From positions 52,887 through 82,040 of the forward strand of contig PBHZ01000011.1 in assembly GCA_002719615.1 (NCBI GenBank): a stretch of 29,154 nt of DNA, written 5' to 3'. This document shows, one piece after another, positions 16,356-24,446 of this stretch. The notes under the pieces were generated by a model. It had not been told where the DNA came from, searched no databases, and was given only the letters and a program-made list of their open reading frames with translations. How positions within the stretch are numbered: the stretch's first letter is position 1; each line of letters opens with the position of its first letter. The translations under genes and the position numbers were made by a program. Origin of the DNA: Methanobacteriota archaeon. GTDB lineage: Archaea > Thermoplasmatota > Poseidoniia > Poseidoniales > Thalassarchaeaceae.

Positions 16356-17003
16356 TCACCTTAATTTTTCTAATAAAACGTTTGTTTGTAAAAATTCTTT
16401 TGCTTGCTGTAAACCCATATCAATCTCAGTTTGTATTGAATTTTTAGGATTTATCCCTTTCCATTCCATTAATTGAAGCCAATTTATGTTAGAAGGTAAT
16501 TCGTTTTCAGACCAGACCTCTATGATCGAATCTGAACGCTTTCCAGAGAGTGCTTCGGGAATACTGCAATTTGTATCTATTGTCGTCCCACCAAACCATG
16601 TCTTATTTGAAGTAGGAATAGTGGGATTTATTATGTAATCAAAATTTAGGTTTCCTGAGCCCAAGAACCCAGCACCAACGAACTCAACATTAGTTAATTT
16701 TATTCTACTTATTTTAGTCCTTAAATGGAAATAGCATCTTCTATTTGCTAATGAAATAGACACGGCCTTACAAAACCATGAGTATCTAATTGCTGATGAA
16801 TCAATATTAGGTTCTTGAGAGAAAGTAGCTCCCAGCCATTTTCTATTTATTACAGGTAAATTATCGATTAAACCTGGTTTTTCACCGTACATTCCTATCT
16901 CTGCAGATTCAGTAAAAAAGTGGATTTCACAATCGATATTATCTAAGATTTCATGAGCCATACATAAAAGGGACAGATTAGTATCTGAGAACGCTATTTT
17001 CAA
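16356..17003 (-). CDS. Unknown protein, possible vestigial GGR-like flavoprotein fold
   Basis: The protein is about 215 residues and I do not recognise a family with certainty. Its N-terminus (KIAFSDTNLSLLCMAHEILD followed by CEIHFFTESAEIGMYGE) has the spacing and hydrophobic pattern of the Rossmann start of geranylgeranyl reductases and related FAD enzymes, where the strand is followed by GxGxxG and later by E-x-x-x-x-I-G. The glycine motif is absent, so FAD binding in the usual way is unlikely. The middle and C-terminal parts have no clear motif. No ATG is available: the frame can start at a TTG at 17003 (chosen because it lets strand 1 begin at residue 2) or at a TTG at 17018 overlapping the ferredoxin. 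It is locked between ferredoxin and GGGP synthase, which suggests a lipid-related or electron-transfer role. That is inference. Confidence 0.62.
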   Translation of the reverse strand: MKIAFSDTNLSLLCMAHEILDNIDCEIHFFTESAEIGMYGEKPGLIDNLPVINRKWLGATFSQEPNIDSSAIRYSWFCKAVSISLANRRCYFHLRTKISRIKLTNVEFVGAGFLGSGNLNFDYIINPTIPTSNKTWFGGTTIDTNCSIPEALSGKRSDSIIEVWSENELPSNINWLQLMEWKGINPKNSIQTEIDMGLQQAKEFLQTNVLLEKLR

Positions 17004-17004
17004 T

Positions 17005-17211
17005 TTAAACAGCCCCAATATTTTTTATTGAAAGTGCATGAACCGGACATGCTGGTATACAAAGATTACAGTGCGTACAGTTTGGTTCTTCAACATAGAC
17101 TAGTATATCGATTAGAGTTAGGGCATTGACTGGACAAAGAGCTACGCAAGCCGCACACCCAAAACATCGATCTACATCGACGACAAAATTGTGTTGTTCA
17201 AGCCTGGCCAT
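17005..17211 (-). CDS. Small 2[4Fe-4S] ferredoxin
   Basis: The 68 residues hold two classic four-cysteine motifs: C16, C19, C22, C26 in CFGCAACVALCP, and C45, C48, C51, C55 in CTHCNLCIPACP. Each supplies three ligands to one cluster and one to the other. No membrane segment or extra domain is present. It is a low-potential electron carrier. The gene is first in the group that leads to GGGP synthase. In Methanosarcina a small ferredoxin gene is paired with geranylgeranyl reductase and supports reduction of the lipid side chains, so a similar partnership is plausible here. The start ATG at 17211 is 285 bases from the divergent purL; no strong ribosome-binding site is seen on this strand. Confidence 0.9.
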   Translation of the reverse strand: MARLEQHNFVVDVDRCFGCAACVALCPVNALTLIDILVYVEEPNCTHCNLCIPACPVHALSIKNIGAV

Positions 17212-17421
17212 ACTCGCCGGAGGAGGTTCTATCTCTCAAGTTTCCCCCTCCCCTTTGTTTCTACTAGAAAATAAATTTGATTGTGTAAATTTGTAATAGA
17301 CATAATAAAATATACAAGATTTTAATATTCAGTTAATCTGTAGTACAGGTAGTCTAAAATGATTAAGATAGAAATATAACTATTATTTTTCATAATTTAT
17401 TTTTTACATTGTTACAGTGGA

Positions 17422-17448
17422 AATAAAGGGGGGGCTCTCCGCTTTATT
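17422..17448 (+). promoter_or_regulatory. Hairpin in the probable purL leader
   Basis: AATAAAG (17422-17428) is the reverse complement of CTTTATT (17442-17448). Inside, GG/CC and further G-pyrimidine pairs can extend the stem after a one-base bulge. It lies 48 bases before the purL ATG and 33 bases before the GGAGGAGGG ribosome-binding site. The rest of the 284-base gap (17212-17495) is AT-rich with candidate TATA boxes toward both genes and no other structure that I can see. Confidence 0.45.
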
Positions 17449-17495
17449 CAAGGACGGCCTATCACGGCAACTACATTATTCGGAGGAGGGAGAAG

Positions 17496-20400
17496 ATGGC
17501 CACGCCCGAAAATTTTGTCGAAGTGACGATAAAGGAAGATACACAACTTCCTGATTCTAGAGGGAAAGCAATCAAAGAGATGTTACTAATGGATCATCAA
17601 ATAAATATTGGCCATGTTCGCGTCTCATTGAAATATGATATTACAGGCGACCTATCTAAATCACAATTGAATAAATCTGTATACGAACTGTTCGCTGATC
17701 CTATAATTGAATTTGCTACAGCCAATAGTTTTTTGTTAGATTCAAGGGAAATATTCCCTCAATCTCCAGACTTAGTCATTCAAGTTGGGTTTAAGCCTGG
17801 TGTTACTGATAATGCTGCACATGCAGCTTTAGATGGTTTTAATACGTTATTTCCAACCCTAAATGGAATAGATATTTCCTGTTCCAAAACTTACATGTTC
17901 TGGGGAATCTCTTCTGGAGTAGATCCTAATGATCTAGCCGAAAAACTATACAACCCTATGATTGAAAGAGTTAGTATATCAAATAAAGATATGTGCCTAA
18001 ATCGCCACTGGCCAAAATTAGATTTTCCTCAGAGGCCAACGCTGGTTCAACAACCCTCTCAAACTGTCAATCTTGAAGTGACTGATGAAGAATTAATCAA
18101 AATTAGTGAAAAAGGACTTTTGGCCTTAAATTTAAAGGAAATGAAAACCATCCAAGAGAATTACAGAGACCCACAAGTTCGCAGTGCTAGAAAAGCTCTA
18201 GGTCTCCCTGAGAACGCACCAACTGATGCGGAACTAGAATGCCTTGCACAAACCTGGTCGGAACATTGCTCCCACAAAATATTCGCTGCTAAAATTCATC
18301 ATGTAGATCATGAAACAGGTGAAGATGTTTACATCGACTCTTTATTTAAAACTTATATTATGAAGCCAACTTTAGATATACAATCTAAAGTTGATTGGCT
18401 ACTAAGTATTTTCCATGATAATTCTGGAGTAATTGCTTGGAATGATTCATGGAGCCTATGCATCAAGGCAGAAACACATAATTCACCTAGTGCATTAGAT
18501 CCTTATGGAGGTGCAATGACCGGAATCGTGGGTGTAAATCGTGATATATTAGGTACTGGATTAGGTGCAAGACCAATAGCTAATACAGATGTTTTTTGTT
18601 TTGGCCCTCCAGATTACTCCGGCCGTCTCCCCGAAGGCTTATTTCATCCTTCCAGAGTATTTCGGGGAGTTCACGCAGGCGTCAGAGCAGGGGGCAACGA
18701 GTCAGGAATTCCAACAATTAATGGAGCAATTGTTTTTGATGAGAGATACTTGGGTAAGCCATTGGTTTATTGTGGAACAATTGGTATAATGCCCAGGCGT
18801 TTGTCCGATGGAAGACAGAGTCACAGTAAAACACCACAGCCTGGGAATATTATCTACATGGTCGGAGGAAGAGTCGGAAGCGATGGGATTCATGGAGCAA
18901 CCTTCTCTAGTTTAGAGCTAACAGAAGACAGCCCTTCCTCAGCTGTTCAAATAGGCGACCCTATCACACAAAAGAAAATGATAGACATGATTTTAGAAGC
19001 TAGAGATTTAGGATTAATACAGGTTATCACAGATAATGGTGCTGGTGGATTATCCAGTAGTGTAGGTGAATTAGCAGAATTAACTGGCGGTGCAGATTTA
19101 GACTTATCAGCGGTTCCTTTGAAACAACCCGGTTTGAGTAAATGGGAAATATTAGTATCTGAATCACAAGAGAGAATGACTGTAGGCATAAATTCAGAGG
19201 ACTGTGAAGAATTTGAAAAATTAGCAATTTTACATGAAGTTGAAGCTACTCCGGTAGGAAAGTTCACTGATTCAGGCGCATTTGTGGTTCGTTATGGTAA
19301 TGAAACAGTCGCCCATCTACCTATTTCATTCTTACATGATGGCTGTCCTCAATTACAGTTGGAATCCGAGTGGCAAACCCCCCATCATAACCCAATTTTG
19401 TTCCCTGAGGCAGATGCAATCGAAATGGGACAAATTCTATCAAGACTAATGGCTAGACCTAACGTTGCTAGTAAAGAATGGTGGGTAAGATCCTATGATC
19501 ACGAAGTCATTGCTCAATCGGTCATCAAACCGTTTTGTGGAATAAATTATGATGCTCCAGGGGATGCAGCAGTTATCGCTCCAATTCAAGGAAATACTCA
19601 AGGAGCAGTGATTTCAAACGGTATAGTTCCGAGATATTCAGATATTGACTCATATGCTATGGCAGCAGCAAGTATAGATGAAGCACTGCGGAACGCCGTA
19701 TGTGTTGGTGTAGATTTGGATCTAATTGCTGGATTAGATAATTTTTGTTGGCCAGACCCGGTAGAATCTGTAAAGACCCCTGATGGACGTTACAAATTAG
19801 CACAATTAGTTAGAGCAAATAGAGCATTGGATGAAGTATGCAGAGCGTATAATTTACCCTGTATAAGTGGCAAGGATTCTATGAAAAACGATGCAACATT
19901 GGATGGAGAAAAAATTAGCGTCCCTCCAACACTCTTATTCAGTTTAATTGGTAACCACTCGGACGTAAGAAAAGCAGTTTCTAGTGATTTCAAAGAAGTT
20001 GGTGATATGATATATTTAGTAGGAGAAACACACCAAGAGTTAGGCGCAAGTGAATTGGCTTTCATGTTTCGCGATGAATCAAAAGGCCGAAGTGGAATCG
20101 GAGGACAAGTTCCACAAATTGACACATCAAGAAATTTATCACTTTATCGTAGTTTGACGAAAGCGATGTCCAATGAACTAATTTCGAGCGCTCATGATTG
20201 CAGTGACGCAGGTCTTGCAGCTGCAGTAGCAGAGTGTTGTTTTGGCTGTAATTCAGGTGCTGATTTAGACATCTCAGATTTATTTAATTCAGATATTAAA
20301 TTGGATAATTGGGGTGCTCTATTCGGAGAAAGCCTCGGTAGGATTTTAGTAAGTATAAAGCCCGAGAATTCACAAATTTTTGAAAAATTAATGGAAGGGC

Positions 20401-20537
20401 ACGAATGTAATTATCTAGGAACGGTAAAATCTGATGACAATATAAGAATTACAAGCTCAAAGAAAATGGTTTTGTCTGCTTCAATGTCCGAATTACGAGA
20501 TTCCTGGAAAGGTACGTTGAATGGGGGTAGAGATTGA
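17496..20537 (+). CDS. purL: Phosphoribosylformylglycinamidine synthase, PurS-PurS-PurL fusion
   Basis: This enzyme converts FGAR to FGAM in de novo purine synthesis, using ATP and ammonia supplied by PurQ. The 1013 residues are longer than the usual small PurL (about 600-750). The extra N-terminus holds two PurS-like modules, at roughly 6-80 (VEVTIKEDTQLPDSRGKAI ... DPIIEFA) and 84-165 (IQVGFKPGVTDNAAHAALDG ... YNPMIERV). The PurL part follows: TWSEHCSHKIF near 250, KAETHNSPSALDPYGGAMTG near 325, DNGAGGLSSSVGEL near 515, SYDHEV near 668 and SGKDSMKND near 790. It thus resembles the large bacterial PurL without its glutaminase domain. A strong Shine-Dalgarno sequence precedes the ATG. The TGA stop shares one base with the purQ ATG (TGATG). 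Confidence 0.93.
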   Translation: MATPENFVEVTIKEDTQLPDSRGKAIKEMLLMDHQINIGHVRVSLKYDITGDLSKSQLNKSVYELFADPIIEFATANSFLLDSREIFPQSPDLVIQVGFKPGVTDNAAHAALDGFNTLFPTLNGIDISCSKTYMFWGISSGVDPNDLAEKLYNPMIERVSISNKDMCLNRHWPKLDFPQRPTLVQQPSQTVNLEVTDEELIKISEKGLLALNLKEMKTIQENYRDPQVRSARKALGLPENAPTDAELECLAQTWSEHCSHKIFAAKIHHVDHETGEDVYIDSLFKTYIMKPTLDIQSKVDWLLSIFHDNSGVIAWNDSWSLCIKAETHNSPSALDPYGGAMTGIVGVNRDILGTGLGARPIANTDVFCFGPPDYSGRLPEGLFHPSRVFRGVHAGVRAGGNESGIPTINGAIVFDERYLGKPLVYCGTIGIMPRRLSDGRQSHSKTPQPGNIIYMVGGRVGSDGIHGATFSSLELTEDSPSSAVQIGDPITQKKMIDMILEARDLGLIQVITDNGAGGLSSSVGELAELTGGADLDLSAVPLKQPGLSKWEILVSESQERMTVGINSEDCEEFEKLAILHEVEATPVGKFTDSGAFVVRYGNETVAHLPISFLHDGCPQLQLESEWQTPHHNPILFPEADAIEMGQILSRLMARPNVASKEWWVRSYDHEVIAQSVIKPFCGINYDAPGDAAVIAPIQGNTQGAVISNGIVPRYSDIDSYAMAAASIDEALRNAVCVGVDLDLIAGLDNFCWPDPVESVKTPDGRYKLAQLVRANRALDEVCRAYNLPCISGKDSMKNDATLDGEKISVPPTLLFSLIGNHSDVRKAVSSDFKEVGDMIYLVGETHQELGASELAFMFRDESKGRSGIGGQVPQIDTSRNLSLYRSLTKAMSNELISSAHDCSDAGLAAAVAECCFGCNSGADLDISDLFNSDIKLDNWGALFGESLGRILVSIKPENSQIFEKLMEGHECNYLGTVKSDDNIRITSSKKMVLSASMSELRDSWKGTLNGGRD

Positions 20538-21346
20538 TGATACCCAAGGTTGCAGTTCTCTCGGGATTTGGAATCAATTGTGAAATGGAAACAATAGCAG
20601 TTTTCGAAATGGCGGGCGCCAAAGCAGATAAGATTCATGTGAACAAATTAGTGAGTAGAGATATAAACTTGGAAGATTATGATATTATGGCTGTACCAGG
20701 TGGATTTTCTTTTGGTGATCATTTGGGAAGCGGCAGATTAATGGGTAATAGGTTACGTTTTGGTCTACGAGAACAAGTGAGGAACTTTGTAAAGTCAGGT
20801 AAACCAGTAATTGGAATATGTAACGGATTCCAAGTACTTGTAAAAATGGGGTTGTTGCCAGGCGATGATGATATCAGTTTCACTCAAACAGCATCATTGG
20901 CGCTGAATGATTCAGGTCATTATGAAAATCGTTGGGTAACCTTAGAATTCAATTCTAAAAGCCATTGTATCTGGACTAAAGGAATGACAAGAATCAGGGT
21001 GCCCGTACGTCACGGCGAAGGAAAATTCGTAACTACAGATAAAAAACTTCTTGATGCCTGGAGTGAAGCAGGACAATTAGTTGTAAAATATGTAGATCCT
21101 TCAAGTAAATACCCTTCATCGAGCGATAAAGTGTTACCATATCCGATTTCTCCGAATCAAAGTTGGAGAAATATTGCTGGGGTGTGCGATCCATCTGGAT
21201 TGGTATTTGGTTTAATGCCCCATCCTGAGGCCAATCATTCAACGTGGTTGGGGGCAACCTGGACAAGAGAAAACATAGAGCATGGAGAAGGAGAAGGTTT
21301 GCAAATTTTCAAAAACGCAGTTAATTATGTAACAGAAAATTTCTAA
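20537..21346 (+). CDS. purQ: Phosphoribosylformylglycinamidine synthase glutaminase subunit PurQ
   Basis: PurQ is a class I glutamine amidotransferase that releases ammonia for PurL. The 269 residues show the N-terminal VAVLSGFGINCEMET, VPGGFSFGDHLGSG near residue 55, the catalytic Cys95 in GICNGFQVL, and the His/Glu pair in PHPEANHSTW near 230. At about 270 residues it is longer than the roughly 220-230 of bacterial PurQ, and its C-terminal region resembles the glutaminase domain of large fused PurL proteins. I chose the ATG at 20537, which overlaps the purL stop by one base, rather than the TTG at 20534; GGGGGT lies at a good distance upstream. Tight coupling to purL is expected because the two subunits form a complex. 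Confidence 0.95.
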   Translation: MIPKVAVLSGFGINCEMETIAVFEMAGAKADKIHVNKLVSRDINLEDYDIMAVPGGFSFGDHLGSGRLMGNRLRFGLREQVRNFVKSGKPVIGICNGFQVLVKMGLLPGDDDISFTQTASLALNDSGHYENRWVTLEFNSKSHCIWTKGMTRIRVPVRHGEGKFVTTDKKLLDAWSEAGQLVVKYVDPSSKYPSSSDKVLPYPISPNQSWRNIAGVCDPSGLVFGLMPHPEANHSTWLGATWTRENIEHGEGEGLQIFKNAVNYVTENF

Positions 21347-21379
21347 AAACATTCAGTTAGTATTAGTGGGGATTATTGT

Positions 21380-21997
21380 ATGACTATTCGTGAAGCAACA
21401 GATGTATTTTCAGATTGGGCTCTAAGAAATAGAGATGAAGGAATGGAATACGGACATGCTAAATCAGTAAATGAGATGTTAGAAATAGCGATACCAATGC
21501 TAAAAAAACCATTTTCAGTTATTGATGTAGGTTGTGGGAATGGTTGGGTTTGTCGCCAATTAGAAACATATGAGGGTTGTAATAGAGTAGTAGGTATTGA
21601 TGGCTCTGTTGAAATGATAGCCAAAGCCAAACAAAAAGGCTCAGGAGAATTTTATCTGGCAAAACTTCCTGAATGGAAACCTCCACAGAAATTTGACTTA
21701 ATACACTCAATGGAATTTTTATATTACTTGAAAGACCCCGTAGATAGTTTGAGAAACTTCTTTACTGATTGGTTAAATGATGAAGGCATCCTTATTGCAG
21801 GAGTAGATCATTATTTAGAAAATAAGGCAAGTCATGATTGGCCGAAATCACTTAATGTACATATGACAACACTAAGTGAAGCCGAATGGAGACAAGGTAT
21901 GATTGACGCTGGATTTACTGATGTCAAAGTAAGAAAAGTAGGACAGAAGCCTGGATTTATGGGAACTCTAGTGATCTCAGGAAAAAAATCCAAGTGA
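21380..21997 (+). CDS. Class I SAM-dependent methyltransferase, substrate unknown
   Basis: The 205-residue protein carries motif I VIDVGCGNGWVCRQL near residue 47, the acidic end of strand 2 in VVGIDGS near 73, and motif IV-like KFDLIHSMEFLYYL near 108, so the seven-strand methyltransferase fold is clear. It lies 33 bases after purQ on the same strand and may belong to the purLQ transcript, but nothing links it to purine synthesis. The closest general resemblance is to small-molecule or ubiquinone/biotin-type methyltransferases. The substrate cannot be told from the sequence. A T-rich stretch follows the stop codon, which could end the transcript, and the next gene is convergent. Confidence 0.82.
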   Translation: MTIREATDVFSDWALRNRDEGMEYGHAKSVNEMLEIAIPMLKKPFSVIDVGCGNGWVCRQLETYEGCNRVVGIDGSVEMIAKAKQKGSGEFYLAKLPEWKPPQKFDLIHSMEFLYYLKDPVDSLRNFFTDWLNDEGILIAGVDHYLENKASHDWPKSLNVHMTTLSEAEWRQGMIDAGFTDVKVRKVGQKPGFMGTLVISGKKSK

Positions 21998-22004
21998 ATA
22001 AAAA

Positions 22005-22388
22005 TTATTTTTTTACAATTTTAGGACGTAAAATAATCAATGCAAAACTAACTAATGCAGCAAGAGCTAATGGCCCTGTGATAAAAATTTCTTTCGTTGC
22101 TGAAAATTCCCAAGTTATAGTAGACCACCCTAAGGCAATCGTTTCCAAAACAGAAGCGAGCATAACAACATCATACAGGTTACGTTCTGCCACAGGATCT
22201 TCTGCGGCTAAAAGTGCCCCTATACCATTTACTGCAATTAAAGCGGCGCCAAGATTTCGAAGCCAAGCAATATTGTCTGTATTTGCTCCTTCTAGTTCTG
22301 CATACCATTCTGGTATTAGAAAGAAAATCATGCCCATAGCTATACTAGACCAACCACAAATAGTCAATACTAGGACAGTTTTGTCCAA
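22005..22388 (-). CDS. Small four-helix membrane protein, third of a tandem set
   Basis: The 127 residues form about four hydrophobic helices (about 4-26, 43-62, 72-92 and 101-123) with short loops. An acidic loop follows helix 1 (PEWYAELEGANTD). No enzymatic motif is visible. The start is a TTG at 22388 preceded by GAGGG seven bases upstream on the minus strand; no ATG gives a complete first helix. It is the last of three adjacent minus-strand genes encoding proteins of the same size and topology, which suggests they arose by duplication or work together. It ends 7 bases from the stop of the convergent methyltransferase gene. Function unknown. Confidence 0.7.
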   Translation of the reverse strand: MDKTVLVLTICGWSSIAMGMIFFLIPEWYAELEGANTDNIAWLRNLGAALIAVNGIGALLAAEDPVAERNLYDVVMLASVLETIALGWSTITWEFSATKEIFITGPLALAALVSFALIILRPKIVKK

Positions 22389-22434
22389 AACAAACCCTCT
22401 ATTACCTTTAATTTAACCCACTCTTCGAAGTTAC

Positions 22435-22794
22435 CTATATCCATCCTGAGCCCAAGAGCCCACTTAGGGCACATATTCCCCATAATACAAGTGGTGGGGT
22501 ATTTTCCTTCCACGTCATTTGTGTAGATTTTTCACCCATAGTCCAAGTCAAGCCCAGTGCGCAAACAATAACGAACCAAACCCAAATTGGGCCAGCTATC
22601 ACAAGAGCCATTCTTGCCTGCTCTTCACCATCCATCATGAATGCCGCATACAACATAGTTACCGTTGTGAGTAACATGAAGCCACCTGTCATTTTGTATG
22701 TGTCATCAGACCAAACGCCTGGTAAAATAACTCCCACTACTGCATGAATTAGACCGACTAATATTAACCATATTTGCGGATCAAGAATATCCAT
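22435..22794 (-). CDS. Small four-helix membrane protein, second of a tandem set
   Basis: With the ATG at 22794 the protein has 119 residues and about four helices. Helix 1 begins LDPQIWLILVGLIHAVVGVI, and the loop before helix 3 reads DGEEQARMALV. An AAGGATGG sequence lies about eight bases before this ATG on the minus strand; an ATG at 22806 would overlap the previous gene and adds only four residues. The run EEQARMAL resembles KELARMAL in the upstream neighbour, at the same position in the topology, so the two are probably paralogues. No catalytic motif or recognised family. Confidence 0.7.
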   Translation of the reverse strand: MDILDPQIWLILVGLIHAVVGVILPGVWSDDTYKMTGGFMLLTTVTMLYAAFMMDGEEQARMALVIAGPIWVWFVIVCALGLTWTMGEKSTQMTWKENTPPLVLWGICALSGLLGSGWI

Positions 22795-22798
22795 TTTA

Positions 22799-23212
22799 TT
22801 AACCATCCTTGTGCATATATCCTGCAATACCAGTTAACACGGTTGCAAGTAGCATTAAAATTGGGATAAGCATACCAATCCCTTCTGGGGTTCCTCCATA
22901 GCCATTTTCACTGGTCAAAACTCCCATGCCACCTAATATAATTACGAGAACGACTGGAGAATACAAGGCCATTCTTGCCAACTCCTTTCCTGTAACTGTT
23001 ATTCCAGTCAATATGGCCATGACGCCCAATGGCATGATATGCAAAGCCCACATTTCCTCATAAGCCGCATCGTGTGCAAGCACGTTATCTGCGCCCCATC
23101 CTGTCTCTGCCCATTCCTCGCCATTCATCATTCCATAAATTGAACCTAATATTACTATTATTCCCAATGCAATCATCATAATTTTCGGTTGTAAAATTTC
23201 ACGTACTTCCAT
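22799..23212 (-). CDS. Small four-helix membrane protein, first of a tandem set
   Basis: The protein has 137 residues from the ATG at 23212, which is preceded by GAGGAAA at a good distance. A longer frame to 23338 would run across the divergent promoter region and is unlikely. Helices lie at about 10-29, 50-70, 79-99 and 110-132. The first loop is acidic (NGEEWAETGWGADN) and probably outside. The soluble loop KELARMAL precedes helix 3, as in the second protein of the set. No known family is recognised. The 106-base gap to the divergent pseudouridine synthase holds several TATA-like runs (such as ATATATATT). Confidence 0.72.
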   Translation of the reverse strand: MEVREILQPKIMMIALGIIVILGSIYGMMNGEEWAETGWGADNVLAHDAAYEEMWALHIMPLGVMAILTGITVTGKELARMALYSPVVLVIILGGMGVLTSENGYGGTPEGIGMLIPILMLLATVLTGIAGYMHKDG

Positions 23213-23318
23213 ATGCTTTCCTCTATGAACATCAAAAATAATACAGGCATATAGATATTTTCTAAATATATATTGAACATCGATAAATTTGAATGCTTTG
23301 GACGACTCCCAAAAAACC

Positions 23319-24215
23319 ATGTCTGAGCCAAGCATCACCTTGGACCAAGAGGCAACAGTTATTGAAACACTGATGACACTGTATCCTAATGCGAAAAAAA
23401 ACTCTCTCAGGAGGATGGTAGATTACGGAAGAGTCATGGCCGATGGCGTGAGATTGAATAAAGCAAATACAATGGTATCATCAGGTACCACGATTAAAGT
23501 GCTTTCTAAAGCAGACGGAGATCAGAAAATAAGACATAACAAAAATACCCTAGAAGAGCCAGACATATTATTTTCAGATAATGAAATAATAGTGGCGAAT
23601 AAACCCGAAGGACTTCTAAGCGTCGCAACAGACAGAGGAGAATCGGATACGATGTATGATAGAGTATCTAACTGGGCTTCCAAAAAACTAAAAAAACAAA
23701 TATTTCTAGTACACCGACTCGATAGAGAAACATCCGGTTGTATGATTTTTACAACTTCCCAAGAGAGTAAAGATATACTACAATCACAATTCAAAAAACG
23801 TACAATTGGGCGAATTTATCACGCAGTTGTATTTGGCAAGCCACAGACTAGGTCTGGAAAAGAATCTATAAGAATCCAGGAAACAAAAGATAAACGAGTT
23901 CGTCTAGTGATTGGAAATAAAAGAGCAGGCAAAGAAGCGATAACACACTGGAAAATAGAAAAAATAGGACCTGTAAATAGTCTATTAAGGATACAAATAG
24001 ACACAGGTAGAAGAGCCCAAATAAGATTACATATGGCAAATATCAATTGTCCAGTATTAGGAGATACAAGATATGGACGAGGCAAAACAAGCGTAAACCG
24101 ATTATGCCTTCATGCTTCAGAATTAATATTTCAACATCCAAGTGGAGAAAAAATGCATATTACAAGCCCCATCCCTAAAAAATTAATTTCTGAATTGAAT
24201 AGGAAATCGCTATAA
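23319..24215 (+). CDS. RluA-family RNA pseudouridine synthase
   Basis: RluA-type enzymes convert uridine to pseudouridine in rRNA or tRNA. The 298-residue protein has an S4-like RNA-binding domain at the N-terminus (about 25-65: SLRRMVDYGRVMADGVRLNK) and the catalytic domain. Motif I VNKPEGLLSV-like ANKPEGLLSVATDRG is near residue 95, the catalytic Asp135 is in HRLDRETSGCMIF, GRIYHAVV follows, and the C-terminal motif is GRRAQIRLHMANINCPVLGD. I chose the ATG at 23319 over a TTG at 23289. RluA proteins are typical of bacteria and eukaryotes; in archaea the usual pseudouridine synthases are Cbf5, TruD and Pus10, so a bacterial origin is likely. Which RNA base it modifies is unknown. Its stop lies within the 3' end of the opposite gene. 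Confidence 0.92.
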   Translation: MSEPSITLDQEATVIETLMTLYPNAKKNSLRRMVDYGRVMADGVRLNKANTMVSSGTTIKVLSKADGDQKIRHNKNTLEEPDILFSDNEIIVANKPEGLLSVATDRGESDTMYDRVSNWASKKLKKQIFLVHRLDRETSGCMIFTTSQESKDILQSQFKKRTIGRIYHAVVFGKPQTRSGKESIRIQETKDKRVRLVIGNKRAGKEAITHWKIEKIGPVNSLLRIQIDTGRRAQIRLHMANINCPVLGDTRYGRGKTSVNRLCLHASELIFQHPSGEKMHITSPIPKKLISELNRKSL

Positions 24216-24446
24216 CTCTTCATCACTAATCAGATAAGCAGGCATTTTCTGTACTATTTTACTACCATCTGGAGCATCTATTAATTCTTCCATTATTATA
24301 GAATTATCATTTAATAGAGATTCATCCAAGGCAACCAATCTTAAAGAAAGACGCCATCTTTTGACAACCTCATAAATTACAGTTATTATCAATAGAGAAA
24401 TTACAATAAATGAACAGATCCAACCAATAGTATCTTGTTCAACCAT
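24210..24446 (-). CDS. Small single-helix membrane protein after pyrF
   Basis: From the ATG at 24446 the protein has 78 residues: a short N-terminus, one strong helix (about 7-28: GWICSFIVISLLIITVIYEV), a basic KRWR stop-transfer segment, then a soluble acidic tail of about 45 residues (LDESLLNDNSIIMEELIDAP). It is predicted to have its N-terminus outside and its tail in the cytosol. Its start overlaps the pyrF stop by eight bases, so translation is probably coupled. No family is recognised and no role can be deduced from pyrF. Confidence 0.65.
   Translation of the reverse strand: MVEQDTIGWICSFIVISLLIITVIYEVVKRWRLSLRLVALDESLLNDNSIIMEELIDAPDGSKIVQKMPAYLISDEEL

Noticed and set aside
17212..17495. 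Possible small RNA or riboswitch in the AT-rich gap
   Set aside because: Apart from the hairpin at 17422-17448 I see no conserved riboswitch pattern, kink-turn or box C/D elements in this gap.
23213..23338. N-terminal extension of the first four-helix protein
   Set aside because: It would cross the divergent promoter region and overlap the start of the pseudouridine synthase. The ATG at 23212 has a good ribosome-binding site.
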